From positions 1-64,000 of the forward strand of contig JAJPIR010000358.1 in assembly GCA_021324675.1 (NCBI GenBank): 64,000 nt of DNA. The letters run 5' to 3'. Positions 1 to 8,810 of the stretch are shown here, piece by piece. Made by a program: the position numbers and the translations under genes. Origin of the DNA: Actinomycetota bacterium. Lineage in GTDB: Bacteria; Actinomycetota; Actinomycetes; Mycobacteriales; Pseudonocardiaceae. Positions within the stretch are counted from its first letter, which is position 1; each line of letters begins with the position of its first letter. The notes beneath the pieces were generated by a model. The model was given only the letters and a program-made list of their open reading frames with translations. It had not been told where the DNA came from and did no database searches.

Positions 1-567
1 CTAGAGACGAATAACACTGGCCACGACTTTTTATCGTCGGAGCTGTCGTTGGGCAGCCACAAAATTGGTTGACGTTCGTCGACAGCGAAAAGATCTACCG
101 CAACCTCGTAGTATCGCAGCTGGAAGTTCATTGCCGCCCTTGCCGCCGAGATGACCAGGTTGATCGCCACACGAATTACCGAGCCCAGCTTCAACCTGGA
201 TCTGCGATCACACGGACCTGAAACCAGACATACTGGATTACGACATCATCTTCAAGGGCACTCCAGGAACAGGGCGGTCACGGCTATTCGATGCCGACCG
301 AGGCTCGATCTGGCGGCCAGACCCATCCGACTTTCTTGGTCATTTACCAGGTACAGACGCACGGGACTGTCTACCCCAAACGGGACGGATTGCACGTCCG
401 GGCAGCCATGGCAAGGCTCCACGTCCCGGGCCGACCCTCCCAAGATCTCTGTTCTATATGCCAACAGGTGGTTGGCGCGGTAAAATATCTTCCTCGTGTA
501 CGGCTAGCAGCAGTCTGTAATGGCTCTCGCTGGCCCGGTGGAGTCCAACGGAGGATTTCGAAGTATT
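1..567. other. No confident gene; upstream of the methyltransferase
   Basis: Several overlapping short open frames exist on both strands, none with a recognisable domain, good start signal or consistent high-GC third-position use. One plus-strand frame without an early start codon runs from about 248 to a TAA near 520. It may be the 3' remnant of a gene entering from the left. I cannot assign it. Confidence 0.4.
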
Positions 568-1353
568 ATGAGCATAATCGAGAAAATCAATTCACAGAGC
601 ATTACTCAAGTCGACTTCGAAATCCGGCTTCCCGAAGTAGGTCATGATCTTGACCAAGACGAGGAGTGGTGCGAGATCGTGACGCGAAAGCGCATTCGCT
701 TCCACGATTATCGTGCAATTTACGGCATCCCCGGCTTATATGAGGAACTCTTCTACGACAGGCTCAAATGTGTGTCACCACGCATGATCCGAACTCAGCT
801 GGCTCAGGTGTTGACCGAACGAGGGACCGAGCCGGCCAAACTTCGGGTCCTCGATGTCGGGGCTGGTAACGGGATCGTCGGTGAGGAACTCCGTGCACTC
901 GGTGCTGGAGCAGTCCTCGGCGTCGACATCATCGAAGAGGCAGCTACCGCAGCCCAGCGCGACCGACCTGGAGTCTATGACCGCTACCTCGTCGCCGACC
1001 TCACTGATCTGGCCCCCGACGAGCGGGCCACGCTCGTCGAAGCTGACCTCAACACCCTGACGACAGTGGCCGCATTGGGCTTCGATGACGTGCCCCCGCA
1101 TGCTTTCGCGACCGCCTACAACATCATTTCCACCCCTGGTCTTGCGGCATTCACGATCAAGGAAGACTTCGTCACCTCGCGTGACGCGAGCGGCTTCAGC
1201 GAGTTAATCCGCCGGATGTTCGCTGAAGGGGTCATCTGTCCCTTGGCCAGGCAGCGCTACCGGCACCGCCTCTCGGTACAGGGCGAGCCGCTGTACTACG
1301 TCGCGTTCGTCGCGGAGAAGATCGGAGACATCCCCCAAGACTGGCTCGACTGA
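568..1353 (+). CDS. Class I SAM-dependent methyltransferase
   Basis: Predicted cytosolic methyltransferase of 261 aa. Motif I (VLDVGAGNGIVG) lies at about residues 94-105 and the acidic residue expected to bind the SAM ribose (VLGVD) at about residue 120, a typical Rossmann methyltransferase layout. The last third carries the variable substrate region, so the acceptor is not predictable. The start at 568 is preferred over the upstream in-frame ATG at 520 because a GGAGG lies about 14 nt before it; the extra 16 residues look non-coding. A nitrilase-family gene follows about 200 bp downstream on the same strand and an AsnB-type amidotransferase converges, which suggests a small amide-modifying set. 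Family call is firm, substrate unknown. Confidence 0.82.
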   Translation: MSIIEKINSQSITQVDFEIRLPEVGHDLDQDEEWCEIVTRKRIRFHDYRAIYGIPGLYEELFYDRLKCVSPRMIRTQLAQVLTERGTEPAKLRVLDVGAGNGIVGEELRALGAGAVLGVDIIEEAATAAQRDRPGVYDRYLVADLTDLAPDERATLVEADLNTLTTVAALGFDDVPPHAFATAYNIISTPGLAAFTIKEDFVTSRDASGFSELIRRMFAEGVICPLARQRYRHRLSVQGEPLYYVAFVAEKIGDIPQDWLD

Positions 1354-1550
1354 CCGCGGTCGGGAATGCAATGACCACAACCACGGTGCCCTTCCTGGTG
1401 CAGCTTCCGTGGCCGGACAGAATCCACGAGTGACGTCGCCAGGATGTGTCCGCAGCATGCGGGAGCTTCATCGCAACCTGATGCTGACCGGAACGTCCTG
1501 ATCGGTACGTTGAGCCGTCCCGTCCCGCCACCGCCGTGTGGGAGGTAGCG

Positions 1551-2402
1551 ATGCGCATCGTGATCGCACAGATCGACTCTCAGCCCGGCGAGCTCGGAGC
1601 CAATATTGCGCATGCTCAGCAGGTGATCACCCATGCGGTCAGCGAAAGCGCCGACCTGGTGGTCTTCCCCGAGCTGTCGCTCAGTGGCTACTCGATCGGC
1701 GATCTCAAGGACGACATCTCGATCGTCCCCGATGACGAGCGGATAGTGAAGCTGGCCAAGGAGGCCAGGGGCGCGGGCCTGCTACTCGGGTTTGCCGAGG
1801 CTCAGGCACACGGTCTACACATCTACAACAGCGCGGCCTACTACGAAAATGGCCTGCTGGTGCATGTGCATCGCAAGCTGTTCCTACCCAACTATGCGAT
1901 CTTTGAAGAGCGTAAGCATTTCCTGCCTGGCCAGTCGTCCCGCGCCTTCCCGATCATGGGTGGACGGCACCGCGCTGCCACTCTGATCTGCAACGACGCG
2001 TGGCAGCCTCAGCTGGCCTACGTAGCCGCTCAAGACGGGGCGATCCTCCTGCTCGTACCCGCCTGCAGCGCGCAGAGCCTGTTCCCCGAGCGGTATGACT
2101 CACGGTCCTACTGGCGTGGCATCACCCGGTTCTACGGGCGGATGTTTCAGATGTACGTAGTCTTCGTTAACCGCGTCGGTACCGAGGGACCGCTGCGCTT
2201 TTGGGGTGGTTCACACGTCGTCGATCCATGGGGCAAAGTGATCGCCGAAGCTGCCGAAGGTGAGGAGCACCTGCTCACCCTCGACATCGACCTGTCGTTG
2301 GTGCGCCGCCGGCGACGCGAGATCCCGCTGGTGCGGGAGGGTCGGCTGGGCCTGCTGCGCCGGGAGATCGATCGGCTCCTTGACGAAGGGGGCGACCTTT
2401 AG
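1551..2402 (+). CDS. Carbon-nitrogen hydrolase (nitrilase superfamily amidase)
   Basis: A 283-aa single-domain nitrilase-superfamily enzyme. The catalytic triad is visible as Glu41 (FPELSLSGY), Lys109 (HRKLFLPNY) and Cys147 (LICNDAW), in the usual order and spacing. Family members hydrolyse amides or act as the glutaminase unit of amidotransferases such as NAD synthetase; the LFLPNYAIFEE stretch resembles that glutaminase branch, but no synthetase domain is attached. GGGAGG lies just upstream of the ATG at 1551, so this start is chosen over the in-frame ATG at 1536. It converges on the asparagine-synthetase-like gene with about 20 bp between stop codons. Substrate is unknown; an amide made or used by the neighbouring enzymes is a reasonable guess. 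Confidence 0.85.
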   Translation: MRIVIAQIDSQPGELGANIAHAQQVITHAVSESADLVVFPELSLSGYSIGDLKDDISIVPDDERIVKLAKEARGAGLLLGFAEAQAHGLHIYNSAAYYENGLLVHVHRKLFLPNYAIFEERKHFLPGQSSRAFPIMGGRHRAATLICNDAWQPQLAYVAAQDGAILLLVPACSAQSLFPERYDSRSYWRGITRFYGRMFQMYVVFVNRVGTEGPLRFWGGSHVVDPWGKVIAEAAEGEEHLLTLDIDLSLVRRRRREIPLVREGRLGLLRREIDRLLDEGGDL

Positions 2403-2420
2403 ATTGCGCCGATGCACCTT

Positions 2421-3950
2421 TCATGGCGTCGCGAAGCGACCCAGCGTGAAGTTCGGCCGCACCCCTGAGAAGTGGTGCTGCCAGATTCGGTAGTAGAGAA
2501 TCTCCTCGTCGCTGCGCAGTGCCCAGCTGTCCGGTGGCTGCCGGGTAGCCCCTTGAGTATGAGCCGCAGCAGCGTTGTTCATGGCCAGCGCTGCGAGCAC
2601 CTCACCGGCGCCCGAGCCTTCGCCAAACTGTTCCTTGCCGCGCCAGAGCAGCTCCTCGGGAAGCCAGCCGGTGAAAGCCTCACGCAGCACCGCCTTTTCC
2701 GGTCGCCCGTCGGTGGCCTGCTTCCACTCCGGCGGCAGGGTCAGCGCCGTGCGCACCACGTTGGTATCGAGGAACGGCTCGCGAGCCTCCAGCCCGAAGC
2801 ACATGGTCGTCCGATCGCATCGCTGCAGGTTCAGGTGATGCAGCTGTTCAAGGCTGCGCACCAGCTCGGCGTGGAGTGCGGTGGGGTCGGCGAACTCAGG
2901 GCTGTGCATGTAGCTGTAGCCGCCGAAGAGCTCGTCTGCGCCCTCACCGGTGAGCACCACCTTGACCTTCTTGGCCGCCTCGCGTGCCAGCAGTAGGTTA
3001 GGCACCGCGCTACGGACCAGAGCCGGGTCGTAATGCTCGATCACTTCAACCGCGTGGTCCAACTCGTCACCGATGGTTTCGGCGGTGGCGATGACCTCGT
3101 GGTGGTCACTGCCGATGAACTCAGCAACGCGCCGGGCAGCCAGCAGGTCGTTGCTGTCCGAAGTGCCGACCGCGAAAGTCGGCAGGACGCCGCCGCGGCG
3201 GCGGGTGTATTCCGCAGCGATTGCCGCAACAATCGCCGAGTCCAACCCCCCGGACAGGAACACCCCTACATCGACATCGCCCATCATCCTCCGTTGGACA
3301 GACAGCACTAAAGAATCCCTGACCTCCTTCAGCACGACGCGTTCCCAGTTCCGGTGTTGTGCCCGTCTGGCGGGGCGCACGTCTACCGGCACAGAGTTGG
3401 CATAGCGCACTATGCCGGCGGCCGGAGTCCACAGACAGCCGGGCGGGAAAGAGACCACCGCGGGACGATCCTCCGGATCAAACGCCCGCAGCTCGCTGGC
3501 GAATAATGTGCCATTCGCGTCATCGATCCAGTACAGCGGCTTGACACCCATGGGGTCCCGCGCGACCAGCCCGTCCCCGTTGCTAGTCACCATCGCCAGC
3601 GCGAACATTCCGTTGAGCTCGGCCACCGATGCCGGCCCATCGCGCATCACAAGATGCAGTGCCGTCTCGGTGTCCGACCGGGTCTGCAGGATCCTGGGAG
3701 GCAGCTTCGCACTGAGGTCCTCGTGGTTGTAGATCTCACCATTGGCGACGATCCACGCCGTGTTCTCGACGTTGGCCAGTGGCTGCTTGCCGCGGCTGAT
3801 ATCCACAATAGACAGTCGCTGATGGCCCAACCAGGCTGAGTCCAGGGCCAATACCCCGGTGTCATCCGGTCCCCTGTGCTGCAACCGGTTGAGCATCCGC
3901 TCGCACTTGCCGGCATCTACCTCGCCGAAGGCCGCGACGATCCCGCACAT
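2421..3950 (-). CDS. asnB: Asparagine synthase (glutamine-hydrolysing)-like amidotransferase
   Basis: A 509-aa two-domain class II amidotransferase. The N-terminal glutaminase domain begins MCGIV, so Cys2 becomes the N-terminal nucleophile; this fixes the start at 3950 rather than the longer in-frame start at 3977. The family motifs RLQHRGPDD and NGEIYNHEDL are present. The synthetase domain carries the ATP-binding loop SGGLDS at residues 233-238 and a GEGADELFGGY motif. Family members transfer ammonia to a beta-aspartyl-AMP type acyl adenylate. Free-living mycobacteria usually carry a core asnB, and this copy sits beside a methyltransferase and an amidase, so it may make an amide in a specialised metabolite rather than asparagine. 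The gene symbol is by family only. Confidence 0.85.
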   Translation of the reverse strand: MCGIVAAFGEVDAGKCERMLNRLQHRGPDDTGVLALDSAWLGHQRLSIVDISRGKQPLANVENTAWIVANGEIYNHEDLSAKLPPRILQTRSDTETALHLVMRDGPASVAELNGMFALAMVTSNGDGLVARDPMGVKPLYWIDDANGTLFASELRAFDPEDRPAVVSFPPGCLWTPAAGIVRYANSVPVDVRPARRAQHRNWERVVLKEVRDSLVLSVQRRMMGDVDVGVFLSGGLDSAIVAAIAAEYTRRRGGVLPTFAVGTSDSNDLLAARRVAEFIGSDHHEVIATAETIGDELDHAVEVIEHYDPALVRSAVPNLLLAREAAKKVKVVLTGEGADELFGGYSYMHSPEFADPTALHAELVRSLEQLHHLNLQRCDRTTMCFGLEAREPFLDTNVVRTALTLPPEWKQATDGRPEKAVLREAFTGWLPEELLWRGKEQFGEGSGAGEVLAALAMNNAAAAHTQGATRQPPDSWALRSDEEILYYRIWQHHFSGVRPNFTLGRFATP

Positions 3951-4096
3951 TGTGGTATCACCTACCCGACATCCCATTGAACATCAGGAAACGTCCGCGA
4001 TCTACCGCATCTGGCGACGCCCGGCAACGATGTGTGAACTTGACATGGTTGCGGGGCCACAAAGGCGTACACATTTTAATTCGTCATAGACAAATC

Positions 4097-4122
4097 GTTA
4101 CCAGTTGGTGACGAGTAGTCAC
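4097..4122. promoter_or_regulatory. Overlapping inverted repeats upstream of the His-rich peptide gene
   Basis: Two overlapping dyads are visible: an imperfect one at 4097-4112 (half-sites GTTACCA and TGGTGAC) and a perfect five-base one at 4108-4122 (GTGAC, 5-nt spacer, GTCAC). They could be an operator for the small gene 180 bp downstream. No regulator is identified and chance cannot be excluded. Confidence 0.25.
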
Positions 4123-4305
4123 TTCTTTCTCTCGGCACGGGCCACATTCACCCCGTCGAGGACGAGCCCCCGGGTACGAACTGGGCAGGATCGGCCTTCT
4201 TCTACGTGATGACTGCTTACGGGGCTGCAGCATCGACTTGGCCGGGAGCGCAGACCCTGGACAGGCAATCCAAGGCACCCGCCAAGCGCAATAGGGAGGA
4301 CTCCG

Positions 4306-4458
4306 ATGATAATCAGTGACATTTTCACCAGCGGCTTGAGGGATCTTAGCGATCACGACCGTGACCATGATTACGACCATCACCATCACCATCACCGTCA
4401 CCACCGTCACCATCACCGGCACTGGTGGGATGGACATCGCTGGCGTGACCGCGACTGA
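4306..4458 (+). CDS. Histidine-rich 50-aa peptide, probable metal binder
   Basis: A short gene that reads cleanly from ATG at 4306 to TGA at 4456, with GGGAGGA about 6 nt before the start and an intrinsic terminator 28 nt after the stop. Of 50 residues, 15 are His, 10 Asp and 8 Arg. Residues 25-30 are six consecutive His, followed by an Arg/His-alternating stretch to residue 39, then two Trp. Such composition is typical of nickel, zinc or copper storage or buffering peptides, for example Hpn-type proteins in other bacteria, but no homology can be shown here. It has no Cys, signal peptide or membrane segment. The complement gives a long Val/Met-rich frame that I consider a shadow. Good initiation signal and its own terminator make translation likely; function is inferred from composition only. 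Confidence 0.68.
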   Translation: MIISDIFTSGLRDLSDHDRDHDYDHHHHHHRHHRHHHRHWWDGHRWRDRD

Positions 4459-4485
4459 GGATGATTAACTCAACCAGCTCAGACG

Positions 4486-4517
4486 GAAGGGGGCCCCACA
4501 GCGGGGCCTCCTTTTTT
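4486..4517 (+). terminator. Rho-independent terminator after the His-rich peptide gene
   Basis: A GC-rich stem (GGGGGCCCC paired with GGGGCCTCC, 5-nt loop) is followed by a run of six T. This classical intrinsic terminator is rather uncommon in mycobacteria, and it closes the short transcription unit at 4306-4458. Confidence 0.8.
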
Positions 4518-4667
4518 GCCCAGCCGGGCCACGAGTGACTCAGATTGGCCTGAGACGCTGGAATTCGCTCCAGAATTCTGGGTGGTCGCTGCCCTCAGCC
4601 GGTGCAACCTCGGCCAGCTCCAACGGTCCTCACTCAGAGCGGCACCAGATTCACAAAGATTGCGTGC

Positions 4668-5048
4668 TCATGGTGAGGTGATGCGTTGCACGCGCAGTGG
4701 CTGTCCGTCGTTGCAGTAGCTGAGCAGCGAGGGCTCAAGAATGCCGGTTACCGTGACCAAGGCGCTGCGTGGTGGGTTGTCGGCGTCCAGCAGCAGGTAA
4801 TGGACGCCGCTCTGGGCGAGCAGCACGTTGCATCCCGGGAGAGATCCCACGTGGATGGTGCCGCGGACGGTCACGGGTCGCACAGGCTGGGACGGATGCA
4901 CCGCCGCTGTTGGCACGGCGCTGACGGCGACGGTAGACGTCGCAGGCGGTGCACCGAGGCCGTGACCGCAGCCGCTGAGCGCAACTATCCCAGCGATGAT
5001 CCCTGCAACCACGATGTGGTGCCCGCAGCGGGTGTATTGCCCTGTCAT
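4668..5048 (-). CDS. Putative lipoprotein, unknown function
   Basis: A 126-aa protein starting MTGQYTR. A hydrophobic segment (residues 12-24) leads to a lipobox L-S-G-C with Cys27 as the predicted lipidation site, so it is expected on the outer face of the plasma membrane. The mature part is short, with an Ala/Pro/Thr/Val-rich linker and a compact beta-rich domain ending in VQRITSP. Two Cys in the mature part (GSLPGCNVLL and LLSYCNDGQ) could form a disulphide. A longer in-frame start at 5117 would put a charged extension before the signal peptide and is rejected. No family is recognised. It is divergent to the secreted peptidase gene beginning at 5342. Confidence 0.65.
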   Translation of the reverse strand: MTGQYTRCGHHIVVAGIIAGIVALSGCGHGLGAPPATSTVAVSAVPTAAVHPSQPVRPVTVRGTIHVGSLPGCNVLLAQSGVHYLLLDADNPPRSALVTVTGILEPSLLSYCNDGQPLRVQRITSP

Positions 5049-5341
5049 CTGGTACCTGTAAACCCGTTTCTCTTTTGAAAGCGTACGTGGGCCGGGATTG
5101 GATGCGCAGACTCGCACTGTCTTTGAGGTAGAGCGCTACCCGTTGCCGGGCGTGCAGCCATCCCTTGCTCGACTGTTGCACGTTTTCCATTCATCTTCAG
5201 TCGGCAACGTTCGGGTGGCAGTAGTGACGCCTGAGGAATAAAGCCGACGCCGCCGTGCACCGGCTGGCTACTCACGCGCAGCGGACCAGCAAGCCAACGA
5301 GCTGTCGCCTGGAAACAATCCTGACCCAACGAGGACGCCGC

Positions 5342-7420
5342 GTGCACATCACCACTAAGACGATCCTGGTGGGGGCCACCATCGTGTCGATAACACTGGG
5401 TCTCGTGATCGCGGCAAGTTCGCATCCAGCTGGTCCTGGGGCGAAGTCCACCGCCACGCTGACGGCGTTTAGTGCGCTGACTCCCAGGGGGAGCCAGCGG
5501 GTGAGCGCCGCCGCCGGCTCAGGTATCCAGCCCAAACGCCACCCCACCGAGCGGGTGTGTCCGGATAACGGCAAGCTGCGGGCATGTTTCGCCATCCGCC
5601 AGACCGACACAGTCCAGCCCCAAGTGACGGCCAACGTAGCCCCACCTGGGTTTGGCCCGGCTGACCTTCGCAGTGCCTACCAGTTGACCACCAACGGCAG
5701 TGCCGCAATGACCGTTGCGATCGTCGATGCCTTCGATGACCCCAATGCTGAATCGGATTTGGCGATGTACCGCTCCACCTTTGGTCTGCCTCCCTGCACC
5801 ACCGCCAACGGTTGCTTCCGCAAGATCAACCAAAACGGCCAAGCCAGCCCGCTGCCTGCACCCGACACCGGCTGGGCTGGGGAAATCTCCCTGGATATGG
5901 ACATGGTCTCAGCGATCTGTCCCAACTGCCACATCCTCTTGGTGGAGGCCAACCGGCCCACAGTGAGCAGCCTGGGCACTGCGGTAAACACCGCGGTGAA
6001 CATGGGGGCGAAATTTGTGTCCAACAGCTATGGCGGCCCTGAAGACGGCGCAGAAAACAATTACGACGCCGCCTACTTCCACCACCCCGGTGTGGTGATC
6101 ACTGCCAGCACAGGAGATGGTGGCTTTGGAGTGTCGTACCCCGCATCCGGCGCCGGCGTGACCGCCGTCGGCGGCACTTCCCTAACTCGGGACACCAGCC
6201 CCCGCGGCTGGTCCGAAGGCGCCTGGAGCGGCGCAGGCTCGGGATGCTCAACCTCGGTAGCCAAACCGGCCTTCCAAACAGGGCTTGCCACCGGATGCTC
6301 CCGGCGCGCCGTAGCCGACGTCGCCGCGGTCGCCGACCCGCAAACAGGCGTGGCCGTCTATCAAAGCTTCGGCGCCAACGGCTGGGCAATCTACGGCGGC
6401 ACCAGCGTCGCCGCTCCCATCATCGCCTCGATCTACGCCCTGGCTGGCAACCCGGGAACGTCCGACTCCCCCAACAGCTACCCCTACGCCCACACCGGTG
6501 CCCTCAACGACGTCACCACCGGCAGCAACGGCCCCTGCGGCGCCCCCCTGTGCACCGCCGGCGCCGGCTATGACGGCCCCACCGGACTAGGCACCCCGCG
6601 CGGCATGCTGGCCTTCGCTGCCAGTGCTGCTGCCACGACGACCACCCTCAGCGCCACCGCCAACCACTCAATGCTCGGCCAGCCGGTGACGTTCACCGCC
6701 ACCGTCAGCTCACCGGCACCTACGACGACCGGCAGCGTGACCTTTACCAGCGACACCACCACGCTAGCAACCGTCACCCTGTCGGATGGCCGGGCCGCCG
6801 TGACCACCTCAACATTGCCGGTAGGCATTCACACCATCACTGCCGCCTACACCGGCGACATCACCACCAATCTGGCAGCCAGCAGCGCCACCGTCAGCCA
6901 AACCATCATTCAGGCGACCACGACTACTGAACTGGCCTCCTCGCTGAACCCGTCGCCGTCTGGCCAGGCTGTTACCTTCACCACCACCGTGACGTCCTCC
7001 GCGGGCACCCCGACCGGCAGCGTGACCTTCACCAGCGACACAACCACGCTAGGCACCGTCACCCTGACCGGAGGCCAAGCCACCCTGAACACGTCGACCC
7101 TTACCACCGGAGACCACACCATCACAGCCAGCTATAGCGGTGACGCGAACTTCCAGCCAAGCAACATCACACTGACCCAGAGCGTCACCCCACCCATGGC
7201 AGGCCTCGCCGATCCGGAGCTTTCCCCGCTCATGAATTCCCTATCCGAAGCCATTACTGACGGCAGCGGACAGCAAATAATCGGACTGGCACCGCCTTGC
7301 GCCATGATGGGTCCTTACCAAGGCCTGTCCGACATCGACAAATTGAACTACTCGATCCAGGCGAACGACGGGTGCCTACAATTCATCACCACCTTTACCG
7401 GCCCTACCACAGACCCATGA
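5342..7420 (+). CDS. Secreted S53 (sedolisin) serine-carboxyl peptidase with two Ig-like domains
   Basis: A 692-aa protein from a GTG start with GAGGAC 5 nt upstream. A signal anchor/peptide (residues about 6-27) is followed by a short basic region and the S53 catalytic domain. Catalytic Glu181 and Asp185 (GWAGEISLDMDM), the oxyanion Asp259 (ASTGDGG) and nucleophile Ser355 (GGTSVAAP) are all present. The large pro-kumamolisin propeptide seen in many sedolisins is missing. After the catalytic domain come two tandem Ig-like repeats of about 90 aa, each with a TGSVTFTSDTTTL motif, then a 75-aa tail with two Cys. An extracellular acid-active endopeptidase is expected; the Ig-like repeats probably mediate wall or substrate binding. 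The two Ig-like units share near-identical stretches, so they arose by duplication. Confidence 0.88.
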   Translation: MHITTKTILVGATIVSITLGLVIAASSHPAGPGAKSTATLTAFSALTPRGSQRVSAAAGSGIQPKRHPTERVCPDNGKLRACFAIRQTDTVQPQVTANVAPPGFGPADLRSAYQLTTNGSAAMTVAIVDAFDDPNAESDLAMYRSTFGLPPCTTANGCFRKINQNGQASPLPAPDTGWAGEISLDMDMVSAICPNCHILLVEANRPTVSSLGTAVNTAVNMGAKFVSNSYGGPEDGAENNYDAAYFHHPGVVITASTGDGGFGVSYPASGAGVTAVGGTSLTRDTSPRGWSEGAWSGAGSGCSTSVAKPAFQTGLATGCSRRAVADVAAVADPQTGVAVYQSFGANGWAIYGGTSVAAPIIASIYALAGNPGTSDSPNSYPYAHTGALNDVTTGSNGPCGAPLCTAGAGYDGPTGLGTPRGMLAFAASAAATTTTLSATANHSMLGQPVTFTATVSSPAPTTTGSVTFTSDTTTLATVTLSDGRAAVTTSTLPVGIHTITAAYTGDITTNLAASSATVSQTIIQATTTTELASSLNPSPSGQAVTFTTTVTSSAGTPTGSVTFTSDTTTLGTVTLTGGQATLNTSTLTTGDHTITASYSGDANFQPSNITLTQSVTPPMAGLADPELSPLMNSLSEAITDGSGQQIIGLAPPCAMMGPYQGLSDIDKLNYSIQANDGCLQFITTFTGPTTDP

Positions 7421-7470
7421 CACGCGAGCGGGTAACACTCTGCCATCGCAGTCCGATCCCAGACGCGGAT

Positions 7471-7496
7471 GCACGATCCTGCTCGCAGGATCATGC
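7471..7496 (+). terminator. Hairpin terminator after the sedolisin gene
   Basis: GCACGATCCTG and CAGGATCATGC pair over 11 positions with one mismatch around a 4-nt loop, 50 nt after the sedolisin stop. There is no T-tract, as is common for actinobacterial terminators. Confidence 0.5.
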
Positions 7497-7586
7497 AGCT
7501 TCAGCACTGCACCTTTAGCTGAGCTTTGCGGCACAAAAAGTGACGGATCGGTGAATTCGCCGGTAAATCTTTCGGAAGGCGACGAC

Positions 7587-7769
7587 ATGTACCGGATAAT
7601 CACAATGGCAGCCACCACAGCGGCAACCATCGTGATGACCGACTACTTGGCCTTGGCTGTGGTATTGACGACCATGCTCGCCATGTCCATAGACAACGTC
7701 ACCGGCGCCCTGCTGATGATCGCGCTGATCGCGTATCTGGCCCCAGCGATCACCAGTGAAGCGCAATGA
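7587..7769 (+). CDS. Small membrane protein (60 aa), unknown function
   Basis: It starts MYRIITMAATTAATIV, with GGAAGG 7 nt before the ATG; an in-frame ATG 36 nt upstream lacks a ribosome site. The protein is almost entirely hydrophobic with two predicted membrane helices (about 8-27 and 33-55) separated by a short polar turn. Its TGA overlaps the ATG of the next gene in an ATGA junction, implying translational coupling. No family recognised. Confidence 0.55.
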   Translation: MYRIITMAATTAATIVMTDYLALAVVLTTMLAMSIDNVTGALLMIALIAYLAPAITSEAQ

Positions 7770-8020
7770 CGAACGTGACAGTATCCAGACGTAGCCAGCA
7801 GTGTCGCACGTTCTCTCGAAACGTTCGGGCGCTAGCGCATGATGTGGCGAGCCTGCGTGCCGATATCGAGCAGTACCGCACGGACCTCCGACAAGTGTTC
7901 GAGTGGCTGCTCCTCGAATACCAACCTGCTCGGAGGTCGCCGCTCCTTCTTACATCGCGTTACCATTTGGTCGCTTACGGACACAGGCGCGATGAACGTG
8001 CACCCGCATCCCGCCGCTGA
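7766..8020 (+). CDS. Small basic coiled-coil-like protein, unknown function
   Basis: An 84-aa protein, rich in Arg, beginning MTNVTVSRRS. Residues about 20-50 (RALAHDVASLRADIEQYRTDLRQ in part) show a heptad-like pattern suggesting a short coiled coil. It overlaps the preceding membrane protein gene by 4 nt (ATGA), so the two are probably co-expressed and may interact. The last 25 residues look less ordered and could reflect a lost stop. No family recognised. Confidence 0.45.
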   Translation: MTNVTVSRRSQQCRTFSRNVRALAHDVASLRADIEQYRTDLRQVFEWLLLEYQPARRSPLLLTSRYHLVAYGHRRDERAPASRR

Positions 8021-8148
8021 GAGCCAGTTGATGGCCCAACCGGTCAAGACACTGCTAGGTTCTCAAGAGCCATTGCTGAACTTCATCTAGCGGTGAACTG
8101 TTGAACGTAGCGACAGTGCCTTGGCGTACCGGCGGGAAGGCCCACACC

Positions 8149-8775
8149 ATGAGCTGTCATCCTATGCAGGTGCGCGCCAGTCTTGCTGCTATTTGCGCGC
8201 TGCTGCTCACTTTTTTCGTAACATCCGGTTCCGGGAAGAGTGGTTCACTGCACCCGATGCGGGAGTCGTCGCCAACCGGGATGGCAGTCAGCAGTGCGGA
8301 ATTTTGGCCGAACTACGTTGCGCCGAACAAACTCAGCGAGAGATCGAACTCAGGCGTCACCGCGCTAGTATCGCAACAAGAGCAAGCAAACGTCGTGCTC
8401 ACTCCAGCCGATGGGCCGCCCGGAACGGTTACAACCGCAGACGGTAGTGGATTCACTCCCAACCAACCAGTCAGGGTTACCCAGTCGGGAGGGCTGGTAG
8501 CCGCCGGAGGCAGCTTAACGATCCGAGCCGATCAGTTCGGTTTGATTACTATAAGTCTCCGCATACCAGACCAGACACCACCTGGCATTATCAGTGTAAC
8601 GTTCACTCAAGGGGAAAATGCAGCCACTGCACAGTTCCGGGTGCGGCGTTCATCATCGGGAATTGGCGGCGCGCTGACCCAGCCCATCAAGGGCACCGTC
8701 GACGAGTTCGCACAATGGCTGAATGCCTGCGTAAACGGGCGGCTCAACATACCTATGTGTACTACCGGCGGATGA
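8149..8775 (+). CDS. Secreted protein with one Ig-like/IPT-like domain
   Basis: A 208-aa protein starting MSCHPMQVR, with GGGAAGG about 10 nt upstream; an in-frame TTG at 8101 is possible but weaker. An N-terminal hydrophobic stretch (about residues 9-25) looks like a signal peptide. Residues about 85-170 form a beta-rich domain with VVLTPADGPPGTVTTADGSG and FTPNQPV motifs resembling bacterial Ig-like/IPT repeats found in surface proteins. The C-terminus holds two Cys (NACVNGRLNIPMC) that may form a disulphide. Role unknown; wall-associated or extracellular location is inferred. Confidence 0.6.
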   Translation: MSCHPMQVRASLAAICALLLTFFVTSGSGKSGSLHPMRESSPTGMAVSSAEFWPNYVAPNKLSERSNSGVTALVSQQEQANVVLTPADGPPGTVTTADGSGFTPNQPVRVTQSGGLVAAGGSLTIRADQFGLITISLRIPDQTPPGIISVTFTQGENAATAQFRVRRSSSGIGGALTQPIKGTVDEFAQWLNACVNGRLNIPMCTTGG

Positions 8776-8810
8776 GAGCCCGCAGCCACGGAGTCACATC
8801 CAAGATACTG

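Noticed and set aside
4084-4437. Minus-strand 117-aa frame with a Val/Met-rich membrane-like stretch
   Set aside because: It is the exact complement of the His-rich peptide's CAT/CAC codons; the plus strand has the ribosome site and terminator.
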